This document shows, one piece after another, positions 10,427 to 20,605 of a stretch of 36,698 bases of DNA. Both the position numbers and the translations under genes were made by a program. Source of the DNA: Chara braunii (Eukaryota > Streptophyta > Charophyceae > Charales > Characeae); contig BFEA01000335.1 of assembly GCA_003427395.1 (NCBI GenBank), forward strand, positions 1,305,805 through 1,342,502, in the 5' to 3' direction. Numbering within the stretch: position 1 is the stretch's first letter; each line of letters opens with the position of its first letter. The notes beneath the pieces were generated by a model. That model was not told the origin of the DNA, made no database searches, and worked only from the letters and a program-made list of their open reading frames with translations.

Positions 10427-10880
10427 TTAGAACCATGGAAAACTAGGTAAGTATGCAGATTTGCCGGTGTATCTGTAGTTTATGAAGGACCACCGTAGCA
10501 GCTTCTGAGAGACTCCTTCCCCTAGGAGGAGGAACTCTTTGGACTCGACCCAGACGAGGTCTCCAACAAAGCGAGATGGTCTGCGGTGCTTGTTCGCCTG
10601 CTGTACCATCTGATGCTGGGCCTTCGGAATGTTCTCAGTAACTTTTTGCAGATCCTTCCCATACTGTACTGTAACCTCTCTGGTGCCTGGTGAATCTGAT
10701 CGGGATTCTCGTAGTCTACGGGTCGTCTAGGTCACCGAGTGGTTATAGGCACTTGGTACCTTAGCTAGATGCTTGTCCCAATCGATCTGATCTCATCTAA
10801 TGTACATGTGTAGCATTTGCTGTAGCAACTTTTTCATCTGTTCAGTCTGACCGTCAGTCTCCGGGTGCCTTCCTGAGGAC
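10427..10880 (-). pseudogene. Ty3/gypsy integrase C-terminal part, broken
   Basis: Minus-strand translation in pieces gives HPETDGQTEQMKKLLQQML (about 10870-10810), the gypsy integrase motif whose Glu is the third catalytic acid, followed by an in-frame stop. A second piece has AYNHS-type and MVQQANKHRRPSRFVGDLVW segments typical of the C-terminal integrase domain. Several frame changes and stops separate the pieces, so no functional protein can be made. Confidence 0.7.
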
Positions 10881-11410
10881 ATATGTTAGCTTCGACCCGT
10901 GGACTTCCATGAGCTGTTGCTAGGGGGCTCGCCCCTCTGCCGCTGACTATCATAAGCGGATGCCAATAGTCCTTCACCCAATTGTTGAAGAACTCCCGAA
11001 TAACTAGATCTGTCTTCGCTTCGGGTGGCATCGGAGTAAAAACGGCAAATGTACTAAATCTGTGTACAGCTACCATAACCTGACTGTTCCCAGTTCGACT
11101 CTTAACCTTCTTCGTGTCCATGAAGTCTATTATGGAGACCGAGTCTCCGGGGCCTGGTGATGCTATGGGCAACGGTTTTAGCAGTCTGAGCAGGGGCTGC
11201 GTGGGACTTGTTTCGCTGACAGGCTTTGCACAGCCCTGAACATACATGATGCAGTCATGGTTCATGCTTATCCACATATACAATTGCAGGAGGTTAGCAT
11301 AAGTCTTCCTCCACCCAAATGACCCTCAGAGTAGTGACATTCTCCCAGGATCACAGTGCGAACTCCCTCATCCCTTGGGATGCACAAGCGGTCATCTACG
11401 TCCAATTTCT
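10881..11410 (-). pseudogene. Ty3/gypsy integrase zinc-binding and core remnant
   Basis: From about 11405 the minus strand reads LCIPRDEGVRTVILGECHYS followed by EGHLGG, the H2C2-type N-terminal region. It continues into the catalytic core: SIIDFMDTKKVKS (first Asp), TFAVFTPMPPEAKTDLVIREF and WVKDYWHPLMIVSGRGAS. The normally invariant Asp of IVSDRG is Gly here, so the copy would be catalytically dead even without its frameshifts. Order and strand agree with the chromodomain remnant further 3'. Confidence 0.75.
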
Positions 11411-11694
11411 GGAACAGTCATCCGTCAGCCATACAGTATTCTGGGACTCCATGTGGGGATTCTCTTACCTTTCGTATATGATCTCACGAAGATGCCAATC
11501 ATTCAGGGATGCGTCCCCTCCAGATTGTGCCAGAAGAAAGTCAAATCTCAAGGAACAGTCGTCCATCAGCCATACAGTATTCTGGGACGTCATGTGTGGG
11601 GATTCTCTTACCTTTCGTATATGATCTCACGAAGATGCCGATCGTTCAGGTATGCGTCCCCTCCAGATTGTGCCAGAAGAAAGTCCAATCTCAA
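11411..11694 (-). repeat. 141-bp tandem duplication in the gypsy remnant
   Basis: Units start at ggaacagtcatccgtcagcc (11411) and ggaacagtcgtccatcagcc (11552), and run through cttacctttcgtatatgatc and ccctccagattgtgccagaa. They lie just upstream (on the minus strand) of the integrase zinc-binding region. The unit differs by about 2 nt between copies, so the reading frame shifts from copy to copy. Confidence 0.85.
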
Positions 11695-13052
11695 GGTAGA
11701 GGGCCCGCTGACTCCTCACCACGAGAGGACTTTCAAGATGGAACCCCCTTTTCCTCACGGTAGGAAGCAGTGAAGACAGTCGATGAGGTAGGAGACGACG
11801 TACCTCGATAGCTGCCCTCAACCACAGATTTCTCACCATCAGTGAAGACATGAATTTCGTTGACCGGCGGATAGCATTGGAACCACAAACATTATGATGG
11901 AAGTGCCTCCGGTGCTGAATGCCATGCCATCTCGCTCACATCGTCAAGCGCATGCACCCATTATTTTTCCAATAAGCCTCCGGGGCATCGTCCCTCTAGG
12001 GACGAACAACATCACCCAACAGCACAATTGCACTTACACTGCTTGAACTCCCGAGCACCATAGAAGACAAACAGCGCTGGAGCCCTCTCAGGCATAATTT
12101 AATTGATTTTTCGCGCCTAATTCACCGCCTACGTGCCCTTTACGCCTAGTCATTCCGAATAACACTTGCCCCCCAAGGAGGAAGCCTGCAAACCAGCTTT
12201 GATACAGAATCGTAAGGAAAATGAGCAGAGCGAATGACAGAAACCAAATTGCATCATCCCACAGAAGTCCAGATAGTCATGAGCGCGAACTGGAAGCAGA
12301 TTGCACACGAGTTACACCAAATAAGAGCAAAGCATGAAGACAATTGACAATGAGAGCCCACTCCTCGCCTCGATGTCCCCAATGCCGCTCTCCTCTATGG
12401 TGCTCGGCACCCAAACTACAAACAGACAGCACCTATTCTCTAGAGTTTACGATGAGGACAACAGGTCGTCATGACGATCAGTAGCCCGATGACGAATGAA
12501 GACTTTTGACTCTGGCAACCCGCTGATCATCACCAGGTAAGCTCTCATGTGCCTGCTCTATCCTTCTTCCACCCCACGTCGTCTCTAACCGAAGGACCAC
12601 CGCTTTGGTCTCTCTGACCGTGGCACAGGCAGCCTGGCTATCGCTGCCTTGCGTACCAGCTGTGCACTCGCAGCTTCTTCCTCGCGCCCTGCCAGCGCCC
12701 TTCCACTCAGCCGACCAGCGCTCTGGCAGCACTGCCGCCGTCCAGCCAGCCAGCATGAATGAGAAGTGAGTGTCCTCACTTCCTCGGCCTATGCTCTGGT
12801 AGCTGCGTCCAGGGCCCTTCCAGAATGTACCTGGGCCCAGCTGTAAGTGCCCTGGGTCTCAGCATCTTTGCATGGCCTCAGCATCTTCGATCGATCGTGC
12901 CCACTGGTCGGTCGGAGATGCTGCATACCAACCCACGAGGCCGTGCCTGCTCATATCGGCCTCATTTTTAGGCCTTGTCAAATTTTCAGGGGCCCGCCTT
13001 CACTTAGGGCGGGTGCAGAAAGTTTCCAGCGGGTGCAGGCCCTTTCCATCCT
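11695..13052. other. No gene recognised; probably decayed gypsy and flanking DNA
   Basis: The first 200 bp (minus strand) may be earlier gypsy pol, but I could not identify reverse transcriptase or RNase H motifs. 11900-13052 has no recognisable gene. Short open frames lack family motifs. Confidence 0.35.
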
Positions 13053-13599
13053 TGGCCAAGGGGCTTACACCTCACAAATTATTTTCCTGTTTTTATTTTG
13101 GACTCGACCTGCCTGGCACCTTGACCGGGACCTCGCCTGTCCTGACCCGGGTGTCTGCCTGTGCTGACCGTGCCAGACCAGCCGGGGTGGCCTGAGGCAG
13201 CAGAAGAGACCCATCTCATCGCCCAGTCTAGGAGGTAATTCTTTATCATATGTGAATAGCACTGAATACCTTGTTTATGCAGATGAGGTACACTCCTCCC
13301 TTGCATGCCAAGAGTGGCTCTGGCCGAGGGGCTTACGCCCCACAAATTATTTTACTGTTTTTATTTTCTGCTGGAGCTGCCTGGCACCTTGAACGGGACC
13401 TTGCCTGTCCTGACCCGGGTGTTTGCCTGTGCTGACCGGGCCAGACCACCCGGGGTGGCCTGAGGCAGCCGAAGAGACCCATCTCGTCGGCCAGTCTAGG
13501 AGGTTATGTTTCCCGATTGAAAGATAATCTTTCTTTATGATATGCGAATACCTTGTTTATGCAGACTAGGTACACTCCTCCCTTGCATGCCAAGAGTGC
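13053..13599. repeat. About 268-bp tandem duplication
   Basis: Two units begin near cttggccaaggggcttac (13051) and ctctggccgaggggcttac (13318). They share tgcctggcaccttga, tgtcctgacccgggtgt, ccggggtggcctgaggcag, agacccatctc and ccttgcatgccaagagtg. The second unit has an insertion of about 22 bp near 13505-13527. Copies differ at scattered positions. The unit is not coding. Confidence 0.85.
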
Positions 13600-14246
13600 G
13601 CCCCCCGCCCCCCTTTCCCCCCCCCCACGAGGAGGTGAAAAAGTAACTGCAGTTATCTGAAAAGAACTACACCATAGTGAATGGCTTTGTAAAAAAGTTC
13701 CTCCTGTCTGTACTGCCTCTCCCAGTGGAAAGCTAAGCTTTGGCTGGCGCAGTGCTTAGAAAATTCAAAATCTGACCTGTGGCTAGTCGTCCCCTGACAT
13801 GTGCACTCTGGATTTGCTATAAGCATGGGGGAAGGCTATGGGGTACGCGCCCGGGTACCGTAGACAACATCTGATACGGAAAGCCAATACAATACTTATT
13901 TTGGGCGGTTGGCCAGAATGCAGATTGAAAGACAACGCTTACGCAAACACAGTAACTGTTGGTTATGGGATTTTGTGTGGGGTAACTTCTTTTTCACTTA
14001 TCTAAGTCTTCTGATTCACAATCAATGGATGTTAACATTTTTTTTTTATTCTTCGGGGAAAGGATGCAGGGAAATTCTTGATGACACCTCCAAAGCATTG
14101 GTCATTCCTGTGTGTGCCTGATATTTGCATACACTGGCTCTGGCAACATCGGATCTAACTGTCCCTTTTTTCTTTGTTTTTGCAGAGTAAACATTTGCGC
14201 GTGAATGCATGAAGACAACTTATCATTGGTGAAGGAAAGGACCAAC

Positions 14247-14247
<1 letters not shown>
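13600..14247. other. no recognised feature
   Basis: A C-run (about 13601-13627) and a small palindromic cgcccgggtac string near 13848 are the only landmarks. This may include the promoter region of the downstream GID4 gene, but no TATA box or transcription start could be assigned. Confidence 0.35.

Positions 14248-14333
<86 letters not shown>
14248..14333. repeat. (GA)43 microsatellite upstream of GID4
   Basis: An uninterrupted GA tract of 86 bp ends 583 bp before the GID4 start codon. GA tracts can bind plant BBR/BPC (GAGA-binding) proteins, so a regulatory role is possible but is only inferred from position. Confidence 0.95.
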
Positions 14334-14335
<2 letters not shown>

Positions 14336-14720
14336 GTGCAGGTGTGGGAGTGTGCAATGGATTGCCATAATGATCATAGATTATCATCATATGTTGGTTG
14401 GTCTGCTGGTGGTCTTTTTGCATCCGTGCCCTCCAGTCCTGTGACAAATTAAGATATCGGCAGGTGTCCTCCTTTGGGCGACGGAAAGGATCATATCCAC
14501 CTGCAAAGCAACCCTGTTAAAAGCGAAACTTAGCTGACGAGACCTGGTCACAAACGGGCTCTTATAATGTCTTACACTTGCTCTGTCAGGACCAGAATCA
14601 CCAGATTCACATCTGTGAGAAAGTACGTCTGACTGTCTCTGACATGATTCACAGCTGCGGGACAGGTATATATGCTTGGTGGTAGCTCTGACTCTCCCAG
14701 ATTTCGCAGCTTCGAAAAGG

Positions 14721-14762
14721 TTGAGAATCTTGAGAATCTTGAGAATCTTGAGAATCTTGAGA
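14721..14762. repeat. 9-bp tandem repeat (ttgagaatc)
   Basis: About 4.7 perfect copies of ttgagaatc, in the presumed 5' region of GID4 about 155 bp before its start codon. Confidence 0.9.
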
Positions 14763-14916
14763 TTGTTTACCAGCTCTGTTTTTTTATTTACTTTTCGCAA
14801 GTTTTCTGGAGGAATACCTGACACACTTTGGTGATCGAGTAACCAACACGCGACTTTGACGAGGTCTAGAGACTCTTAAGTTTTCAAAAAAGAAAAATTG
14901 CAAATCCAAAAACAAA

Positions 14917-15519
14917 ATGCCAGGGGCGACTCTTCACCAGGTGTGTGCGTTCCTCAACGTTGGGCAGACTTTCGTGGGTACTCAGAATGTGCCACAGAAT
15001 CAGGGGTCCGCAAAAGACGAGGCATGGAAAGTCAACGTCCGGATCCAGGGTTGTAACCTTGAGCAGGGCTACTTATGTGGCAGCATGGAAGCACTGAACG
15101 TGCAGTCGACGGAGTCGTCGGTGGTGACATTTTGGGAAGGGGAGATTGTCGACAACAAGAATCACACATTCTTCACGGGGCAGTGGAACGCAACGAAGGA
15201 CAATGATCTCAAGCATTGGGCGAAATTCGCATCCTTCGCACCGATCATGGCAGAAGTGGAACGAGACGGAGGGCTCAGTGTGGATTTAGCCAATTATGAT
15301 CACATGTTTATGCGCTGGAAAGAGCAATTCTTTGTGAATGTCAATCCTGATTGTGGACTGACAATTGCTGGCTTCTACTACGTTTGTTTCTCGCGAAGGG
15401 ATGGCACCATTCAAGGGTTCTATTACGATCCTCACAGTACTCCTTTTCAGAAATTGGAGTTGAAGCCAGCCCTCGAGGGGCAACAGGGCCACAGCCTCGG
15501 AATTTATCAGTTCCGATGA
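14917..15519 (+). CDS. GID4: GID4/Vid24 family substrate receptor of the GID/CTLH ubiquitin ligase
   Basis: A single open exon of 200 codons with no frameshift. The family is a beta-barrel receptor that docks substrates carrying N-terminal Pro/N-degrons onto the GID (CTLH) E3 ubiquitin ligase in the cytosol and nucleus; in yeast it triggers destruction of gluconeogenic enzymes. Visible family motifs in order are FLNVGQTFVGTQNV (12-25), VNVRIQGCNLEQGYLCG (39-55), VTFWEGEIVDNKN (70-82), HWAKFASF (100-107), FMRWKEQFFVNV (131-142), GLTIAGFYYVCF (147-158), GFYYDPHSTPFQKLEL (167-182) and a C-terminal IYQFR. Residues matching the human peptide pocket Glu237, Tyr258 and Gln282 (numbers from memory) are Glu136, Tyr154 and Gln178. 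Length is close to plant homologues, and the ATG has A at -3, so the start is plausible; an upstream non-coding exon cannot be excluded. No AATAAA is seen just after the stop. The ORF looks intact among decayed repeats, which suggests selection. Confidence 0.93.
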   Translation: MPGATLHQVCAFLNVGQTFVGTQNVPQNQGSAKDEAWKVNVRIQGCNLEQGYLCGSMEALNVQSTESSVVTFWEGEIVDNKNHTFFTGQWNATKDNDLKHWAKFASFAPIMAEVERDGGLSVDLANYDHMFMRWKEQFFVNVNPDCGLTIAGFYYVCFSRRDGTIQGFYYDPHSTPFQKLELKPALEGQQGHSLGIYQFR

Positions 15520-15637
15520 TAGATATGTTTCGTATCCAGCAGACTGTGTAATCTTTGACAGCGGTATCTTTTCTGGATCTTGTGAGTTTCTTGGACTAAA
15601 TCCGACATGTGACCCACCCATACCCCCCTCCTCCCCT

Positions 15638-15639
<2 letters not shown>

Positions 15640-15680
<41 letters not shown>

Positions 15681-15748
15681 CACGCCCTCCCTCCCCCAAC
15701 ACACGCACACGCACACACACGCACACACACTCACATACACCCACACGC
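15640..15748. repeat. (CA)n microsatellite
   Basis: A pure CA tract at 15640-15678 is followed by c/t-rich DNA and an imperfect cacacgcacacac tract to about 15748. It begins about 120 bp after the GID4 stop, probably in or near its 3' UTR. Confidence 0.9.
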
Positions 15749-15884
15749 GTGTGTGACCGACTGAGGCCAACTGTGTGCAGAGTCTGTAGACGTGCTGGAT
15801 TCGTCACAGCCACGGGTAACAGGGATAGGTTCCTTTTGCCATTTTTCTTTTTTTTCTTTTCTGTTTTCTTTTCTTTAAGAAGGA

Positions 15885-16192
15885 GAAAAAGAACTACACT
15901 ATATTCTTCTCTCAAAGTCTTTCGCTTTTCGCTACCTACCTACCCCGAAGGCTATATAGTGGGGACCCCTGCAAGCATAGCTGCCTCTCATGCTGAAGGG
16001 GACATTGCATGTTGCCCCTTGCCCTAGTGTTCAAGGGTGCATGCATATTGCCCCTTGTCCTAGTGGTTAAGGGTGCAGGGTTGGGGACGCTGGTGAGGGT
16101 CCGGCTAAATGGAAGACCGAGCATTTCGCCAACAACTGCATCTCCCTTGTTTTGAACTCCTTTGATTTTTTTTTTTTTTTTTTTTTTTTTTT
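15885..16192 (-). mobile_element. SINE-like fragments: tail match, tRNA-like direct repeats, poly(A)
   Basis: 15885-15946 resembles the 3' tail of the SINE at 5714-6120: both have gaactac-ctatattcttctctca followed by ctacctacct. Two direct repeats of about 43 bp (about 16004-16046 and 16047-16090) share ttgccccttg-cctagtg-tt-aagggtgca. The second resembles the 5' part of a tRNA-Ser/Leu (cctagtggttaagggtgcag). A 27-nt T run at 16166-16192 marks the poly(A) of a minus-strand retroposon. No target duplications were confirmed. Confidence 0.4.
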
Positions 16193-16518
16193 GGTTGTAG
16201 GTTTTTGAAGGAGTGCAGGACTTGCTACACCATGAGTGCTTTTTCCCAGGTGGAGGATCCAACCATGATGGGAATGTTGAGGTGTCTAGTTAGTTATTAG
16301 TTTCTTAGCATCTGTCAAAATTCCATTCGAGTACCGTTTTCCGAAAGAAGGGAGTAAAGGCTGCTTTTTTAGTTGCAGCTTTATAGCCGTGTTTCTGCTT
16401 CAGGCTCTAGCCGCTTAGGAGTGAAGCACATCACACACTTCCTGTACCCCCATGAACAGTTGCCATTTTGGCATTGAAATGAGGAGGAAATGTGCTAGTG
16501 ATGCCTGCTCTTACCAGC

Positions 16519-16602
16519 NNNNNNNNNNNNNNNNNNNNNNNNNNNNNNNNNNNNNNNNNNNNNNNNNNNNNNNNNNNNNNNNNNNNNNNNNNNNNNNNNN
16601 NN
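16519..16602. other. Assembly gap (84 N)
   Basis: A run of undetermined bases next to an A-rich tract (16603-16625). The gap probably lies at a poly(A) stretch that broke the assembly. Any frame drawn across it is meaningless. Confidence 1.
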
Positions 16603-16949
16603 AAAAAAAAAAAAGAAAAAAAAAAGAGGAGGAAATCATGAGCATATTGAGTAGATTGGAAAGCTGATATTGTGCGTTCAGAACATGTCTAAAACAATAC
16701 CGTACCTTATCCCAAGAGGCTGGACTCTTGCAAGCGCCGACGAAGGCCTCTAGTGAGCCTCTGGAGGCTCACCGCAGAGTTGGAAACAAGTATAGGAAAC
16801 ACAGCATGGTATAGACAATTTAGAGTTGCTGTATATCTGCTTGGACGTTCAGGTAGGAAACTAACTAGCTGTGGCTTGTGAGCAGGTGCTCAAAAAATTG
16901 CTGTTGGTTGAACTTAGTTCAAATTTTAAACAAAATTGACCACCCATTG

Positions 16950-17059
16950 CTACCGTCTTCCCCCGAACACAACGCACCCTCATTTTGGCTGTATCTGGCC
17001 GGAAATACAACTTTTATACATTCATTTAAGGGTGCGTTATGTTCGGGGGAAGACGGTAG
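16950..17059. mobile_element. MITE with 31-bp terminal inverted repeats
   Basis: A 110-bp element. Its left end (16950-16980), starting ctaccgtcttcccccgaaca, is the reverse complement of its right end (17029-17059), ending ttcgggggaagacggtag, with one mismatch in 31. Only 48 bp separate the arms. A TA dinucleotide sits next to each outer base (ctaccg and cggtag), which would fit a TA target duplication as in Tc1/mariner-derived MITEs. Superfamily assignment is an inference. Confidence 0.85.
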
Positions 17060-18216
17060 TTCAAATTATATGCCCAGTCTCTCTCAGTTTGCAGGCCTTC
17101 AGCATCCTCACAGTAATTAATATGCTTCTTGTCAGCCTGATGTGAGTGTCATGAACTTCGTCGTCTGTTGCCCAATGTCGCTACAACGCCAATAAATGCA
17201 GAGGCATGTACTCCCTGAGGTGGGACGGTATGCGAAAGTGCCGCCTCGGTGATAATAGCCCCGGACACTGGAGGGAAGGGAACTGGCACTGGTGTTTTAA
17301 ATCACCACTGCTACTACAGCAAATGGGGTCTGCAGCAGGCAGGTCTGGCATATTGGGTGGAAGAGGGGCTGTGGAGGGTGGTGGGTGAACGCACATAATT
17401 GTGAGCGACCAAATTTTTGGCTGAACTGGAATGAAGATGTTTGCCATGGCACTCCTCTTCGTGCCGTGACCCGGTAGGGCCGACCATCGATACTTGGAAG
17501 CCCGGGATTGGTGTGCACACTAGATTTGGGAGAACAGGTCGAAGAGCAGCGATGGTTTATTCACCATCACCGCTACGGAACAGGATAACTCGTAGGTGAG
17601 TGGTGCTCCATGAAGGGAGGTGCCAAAAGAAGCTGGGGACGGGAGGAAGGGGGGGGAGGGGGGAGCCAAGGAGAGAGGGGTCAATTTGCATACAGCCGTG
17701 ATTCACTTATGCGTAGTATTATTATAGGGAAAAAAGAGGAGGGCAAAAGGAAGGCTTGACATGGCAGAACACCAGTTGAAAATATGTGAGGAGAGAGGAA
17801 ATATGCAGCGCACACCTCCCCTTGGGGGTGCTGGAGGCCATGGGGGGAGACGGCTCTGGGAGCGGCAGGCTCAGTGGGAATGAGCACGGGGGGAGTGAAG
17901 GGTTCACCCCCTTCCTAGCAGGAGTGACTCTCATCCCGACAGCACCTGGTCACAGCGGTGCATTGGCCTCCTAGCTGGGTGCCTCAGGGATGCAGGAACC
18001 TGAGCTCGAAGGGGGTGCACCCTCGGGAAGCGGCCTGGTAGCTCCGGTCCAGGCTGATACTCCCAGGTGTGTGTGGCAAGGTTACGATCCCCGATCTCAA
18101 GTGATCCCTGAGTGAGTGGGTGGGCCACTGTGCTGACAGCTGGGTTGACCCTGGCGCGTGAAGCCCCCTGCTGGACTTCCTCCCTGGGTCGTCTCCCCCA
18201 CACCCCACAGCCCTTA
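17060..18216. other. no recognised feature
   Basis: Moderately G-rich DNA with g-runs at 17650-17670 and 17840-17850. Several short open frames on both strands have no recognisable family motifs. No LTR ends or RNA genes were recognised. Confidence 0.35.
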
Positions 18217-18339
18217 ATATATATATATATATATATATCGTCAAATAGAACTGCCCGGTAAACCGTAGGCAGAGAGGGAGAAGAGGACAACAAACGAGGG
18301 GCTGTGACAAACTGTTTCGTCGGAGTTTCACCGACTCAT
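18217..18339 (-). ncRNA. Truncated hammerhead ribozyme in a terminal-repeat copy
   Basis: Minus-strand copy of the direct repeat found at 19929-20053 and 21154-21278. It retains ATGA (18339-18336), stem II GTCGG/CCGAC with loop TGAAACT, and GAAA (18318-18315), followed by the same tail and an (AT)n block (18217-18238). The first three core bases (CTG), stem I and the cleavage site are missing: the sequence jumps from ggaggtcgat straight into ATGAGTCGG. It is therefore not expected to cleave. Confidence 0.8.
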
Positions 18340-19010
18340 ATCGACCTCCATACGTACGAGCGTTCGGCCCCCGCCAAAAATGATTTCAGGGCCTAAACAT
18401 AAGGGTTTTTTTTTCCTGAAATATGTTTTGTGAGTTCTCTATGATGTGAGGTATATGCCTATAAATTGTGAAGTCATTCTGCTAAGCCAATCAAAAATTA
18501 AAAATCGCCAACGATGGTGGTGTCAAAACGTGACTATTTTGTTTTTTTTCACTTTTCACTTTTTGTTTTCACTTTATTGGGGGGCCTAAACAATTGTATA
18601 TATTTTGAATTTTTTTTCATGAGTTTTGTATTATGTGAAGTACACATTTGTAAATTTTCAGGGCATTTGGCCGTGCCAAAAAGAAAAGAAAAATCGCCAA
18701 AGATGGTGGTGTCGAAAACGTTCTCGCTCACTCACTAATTTTAGTTCTCTTTTCATTTTTTTCTTATTTTTACTATTAGTTTTATTTTCTGTTTTTAATT
18801 TTTATTTCAAATTTGGTAAGGAATTTGGATGTAATGCTCAGGCAAATGTTGCTTATTTTATTTGTCCTCATAAAAAAAAAAAAATTCGGAGTTTTTTTAG
18901 ATTGTTTTTGTTTTTTGTATTTTGATCCGTGTTCGGTCCAAACGGCAGAACAAATCCCCAAGGAGTCCCGTACGTTCTGGCGTTCGGGTTCCGGCGTTCG
19001 GCCCGTCCCG
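18340..19010 (-). mobile_element. Inverted partial copy of the hammerhead element (internal part)
   Basis: On the minus strand this region aligns with the plus-strand internal region of the element at about 20090-21120. Shared landmarks are gaacgtacgggac-cc-tgggg, a poly(A) block, atttgcctgagcat-acatcc, aaattccttaccaaatttga, tttcgacac-(a/g)ccatcttt, gtgtacttcaca/ttaata and cctcacatcatagag. It contains an internal 192-bp tandem duplication (gggcctaaac at 18391 and 18583). It lacks the 285-bp MITE present in the other copy. No protein is encoded. Confidence 0.75.
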
Positions 19011-19189
19011 AACGCCAGTTTAATTCTACTTTCTCTAATTCTTCTTTCGACCCCTCTTTTTTTTGCTTTGCTCTTTCCCATTGTTGGGGTATTTCGTACT
19101 TCGTTTTGCGGACCTTCTGTACGGTTCCGTCTTTTTACTATGGTTATGGCAGAAATTGTTTGGGTATTTTTGCCGCATTTGTCTGCACC

Positions 19190-19640
19190 CCGGTTGGTTT
19201 CGTCCCATTGTTCGGCTTACAGTAGGTAATGCCCGTGGCCGTGACTTCATGTGGGATGTCATCTGGGTTTCTTTATCCTTTGGCATCCTGGTTGGCTGTT
19301 TCCCGTTGTCGGCCTGTGGTGAGGGGGTGGTGCTTTTCTGTGGGAATCGCCATCTGGGATAGTTTTTTATATATATTTTTTGTCGTTGGTGGTGTCGCAG
19401 TATTTTAGCTTCGACCAGCGAAGCATCCGAAAGATGGAAGCGATACCAGTTCTTGCAGCAAATAACAATCGCAAAGGAGTGACGCAGAGTCTATGGCAAG
19501 CACGAATGGTTTGTCATCTGGGATCCTCTTTTTGCAGGCAAGGGTGTTTTGATATCCTGGTTGGTCTTGTCCCATCTTTTGGCCTGTGACGAAGGGGGTG
19601 GTGCTTGCATGTGGGACTTCTCATCTAGGATCTGTTTATG
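19190..19640 (+). repeat. Three degenerate repeats between the two element copies
   Basis: Units near 19190, 19284 and 19549 share ggttggt-t-gtccca-tttt, cggcctgtgac/tga-gggggtgg, and catgtggga-ttctcatctggga. Spacing is uneven (about 94 and 265 bp). Frames are open over part of the array, but the product resembles nothing I recognise. Confidence 0.55.
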
Positions 19641-19912
19641 TTTGTTTCCCCCTGTTTTGTTATATTTGGCTGTTCCCTTCCTCTTTCTTTGCCTCTTTGC
19701 CTTTTGGCTGTGTGCAAGAAGGTCGATATGACACACGGGGGTGGGGGCAGCCGCCGCTCAACGTACAGCCACGCGGGCGGCCTTGTACGCAAGAGGTTTT
19801 GAACAGGGGGAGTTGTGAGTAAGAAAATAAAAAATAAATTGATTTTTTTTTTTCCCGCTTCGCTATGGTGTCTTTGTGACGATAAATATATATATATAGT
19901 GAGGGGATTCTG

Positions 19913-19970
19913 CAGACTGTTGAGGGTTCAGCCTCCTGATGAGTCGGTGAAACTCCGACGAAACAGTTTG
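19913..19970 (+). ncRNA. Complete type III hammerhead ribozyme
   Basis: All parts are present in order. Stem III 3' strand is CAGACTGT (19913-19920), and the cleavage position is U at 19921, so the cut would fall between 19921 and 19922 (GUU triplet). Stem I is GAGG (19922-19925), loop GTTCAG, CCTC (19932-19935). The core CTGATGA is at 19936-19942. Stem II is GTCGG (19943-19947), loop TGAAACT, CCGAC (19955-19959). Core GAAA is at 19960-19963, and its last A with CAGTTTG (19964-19970) closes stem III as 8 pairs including one G-U. Stem III is the open end, so this is type III, the form found in plant retrozymes and viroid-like RNAs. Small loops 1 and 2 could make the usual tertiary contact. GUU is a permitted but slower cleavage triplet. 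Confidence 0.9.
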
Positions 19971-20320
19971 TCACAGCCTCTCGTTTGTTGTCCTCTTCTC
20001 TCTCTCTGCCTGCGGTTTACCGGGCAGTTCTGTTTGTGACGATATATATATATGTATATACATACGATATATATCTATATATAAAAAGGGTGGCCGGCAT
20101 TTGGGATGGGCCGGACGGCCGAACGTACGGGACCCCTTGGGGATGCGTTCGGGCTGAACACGGAACCAAAAAAAAAAAAAAAAAAAAAAAAATCGGAAAG
20201 AAAAAAACTAAACAACATTTGCCTGAGCATGACATCCAAATTCCTTACCAAATTTGAAATAAAAATAAAATACAGAAAATAAATACTAATAAGAAGAAAA
20301 AAAAAAAAGAGAGAAATTAG

Positions 20321-20605
20321 CTAGGCTACCAGCTGGGCCGCCCGGGTCACCCTACTTTCCCGGGTGGCCTGGCCGTGCAAGGACCAGGGAAGGTCCCAGC
20401 CAAAACAATAAAAGTTAAAAAAATCCAAAAAATCCAAAAAAAATTATGGGACCAAAAAAAATAAAAGTTAAAAACATTGCCTCAAGGTCACATCGAAATT
20501 CTTTACCAAATTTAAAACAATATTTTTTATTTTTTTATTTTTTTATTTTTTTATTTCTTTTCTGCCCGGCCGGGCAAGTGGACCCGGGCCACTCTGGTAG
20601 CCTAG
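20321..20605. mobile_element. 285-bp MITE, hAT-like, nested in the hammerhead element
   Basis: Inverted ends start ctaggctaccag at the left and end ctggtagcctag at the right, and continue imperfectly through ggcc and cccgggtc. Flanking 8-bp direct repeats GAAATTAG (20313-20320 and 20606-20613) are a target duplication; 8 bp suggests the hAT superfamily, though the terminal bases are not an ideal hAT end. The inverted copy of the host element (18340-19010) has the uninterrupted site. The interior includes four ttttttat-type repeats (about 20523-20560) and a segment similar to host-element sequence at 20214-20270. Confidence 0.88.

Noticed and set aside
15286-15915. Minus-strand frame overlapping GID4 and the CA repeat
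   Set aside because: Antisense shadow of GID4 joined to Cys-Val repeats from the (CA)n tract.
16452-16667. Open frame across the N run
   Set aside because: The sequence is undetermined through 84 bases, so the frame has no meaning.
17206-17520. Small genes on either strand near 17.2-17.5 kb
   Set aside because: Overlapping short frames without start context, splice evidence or family motifs.
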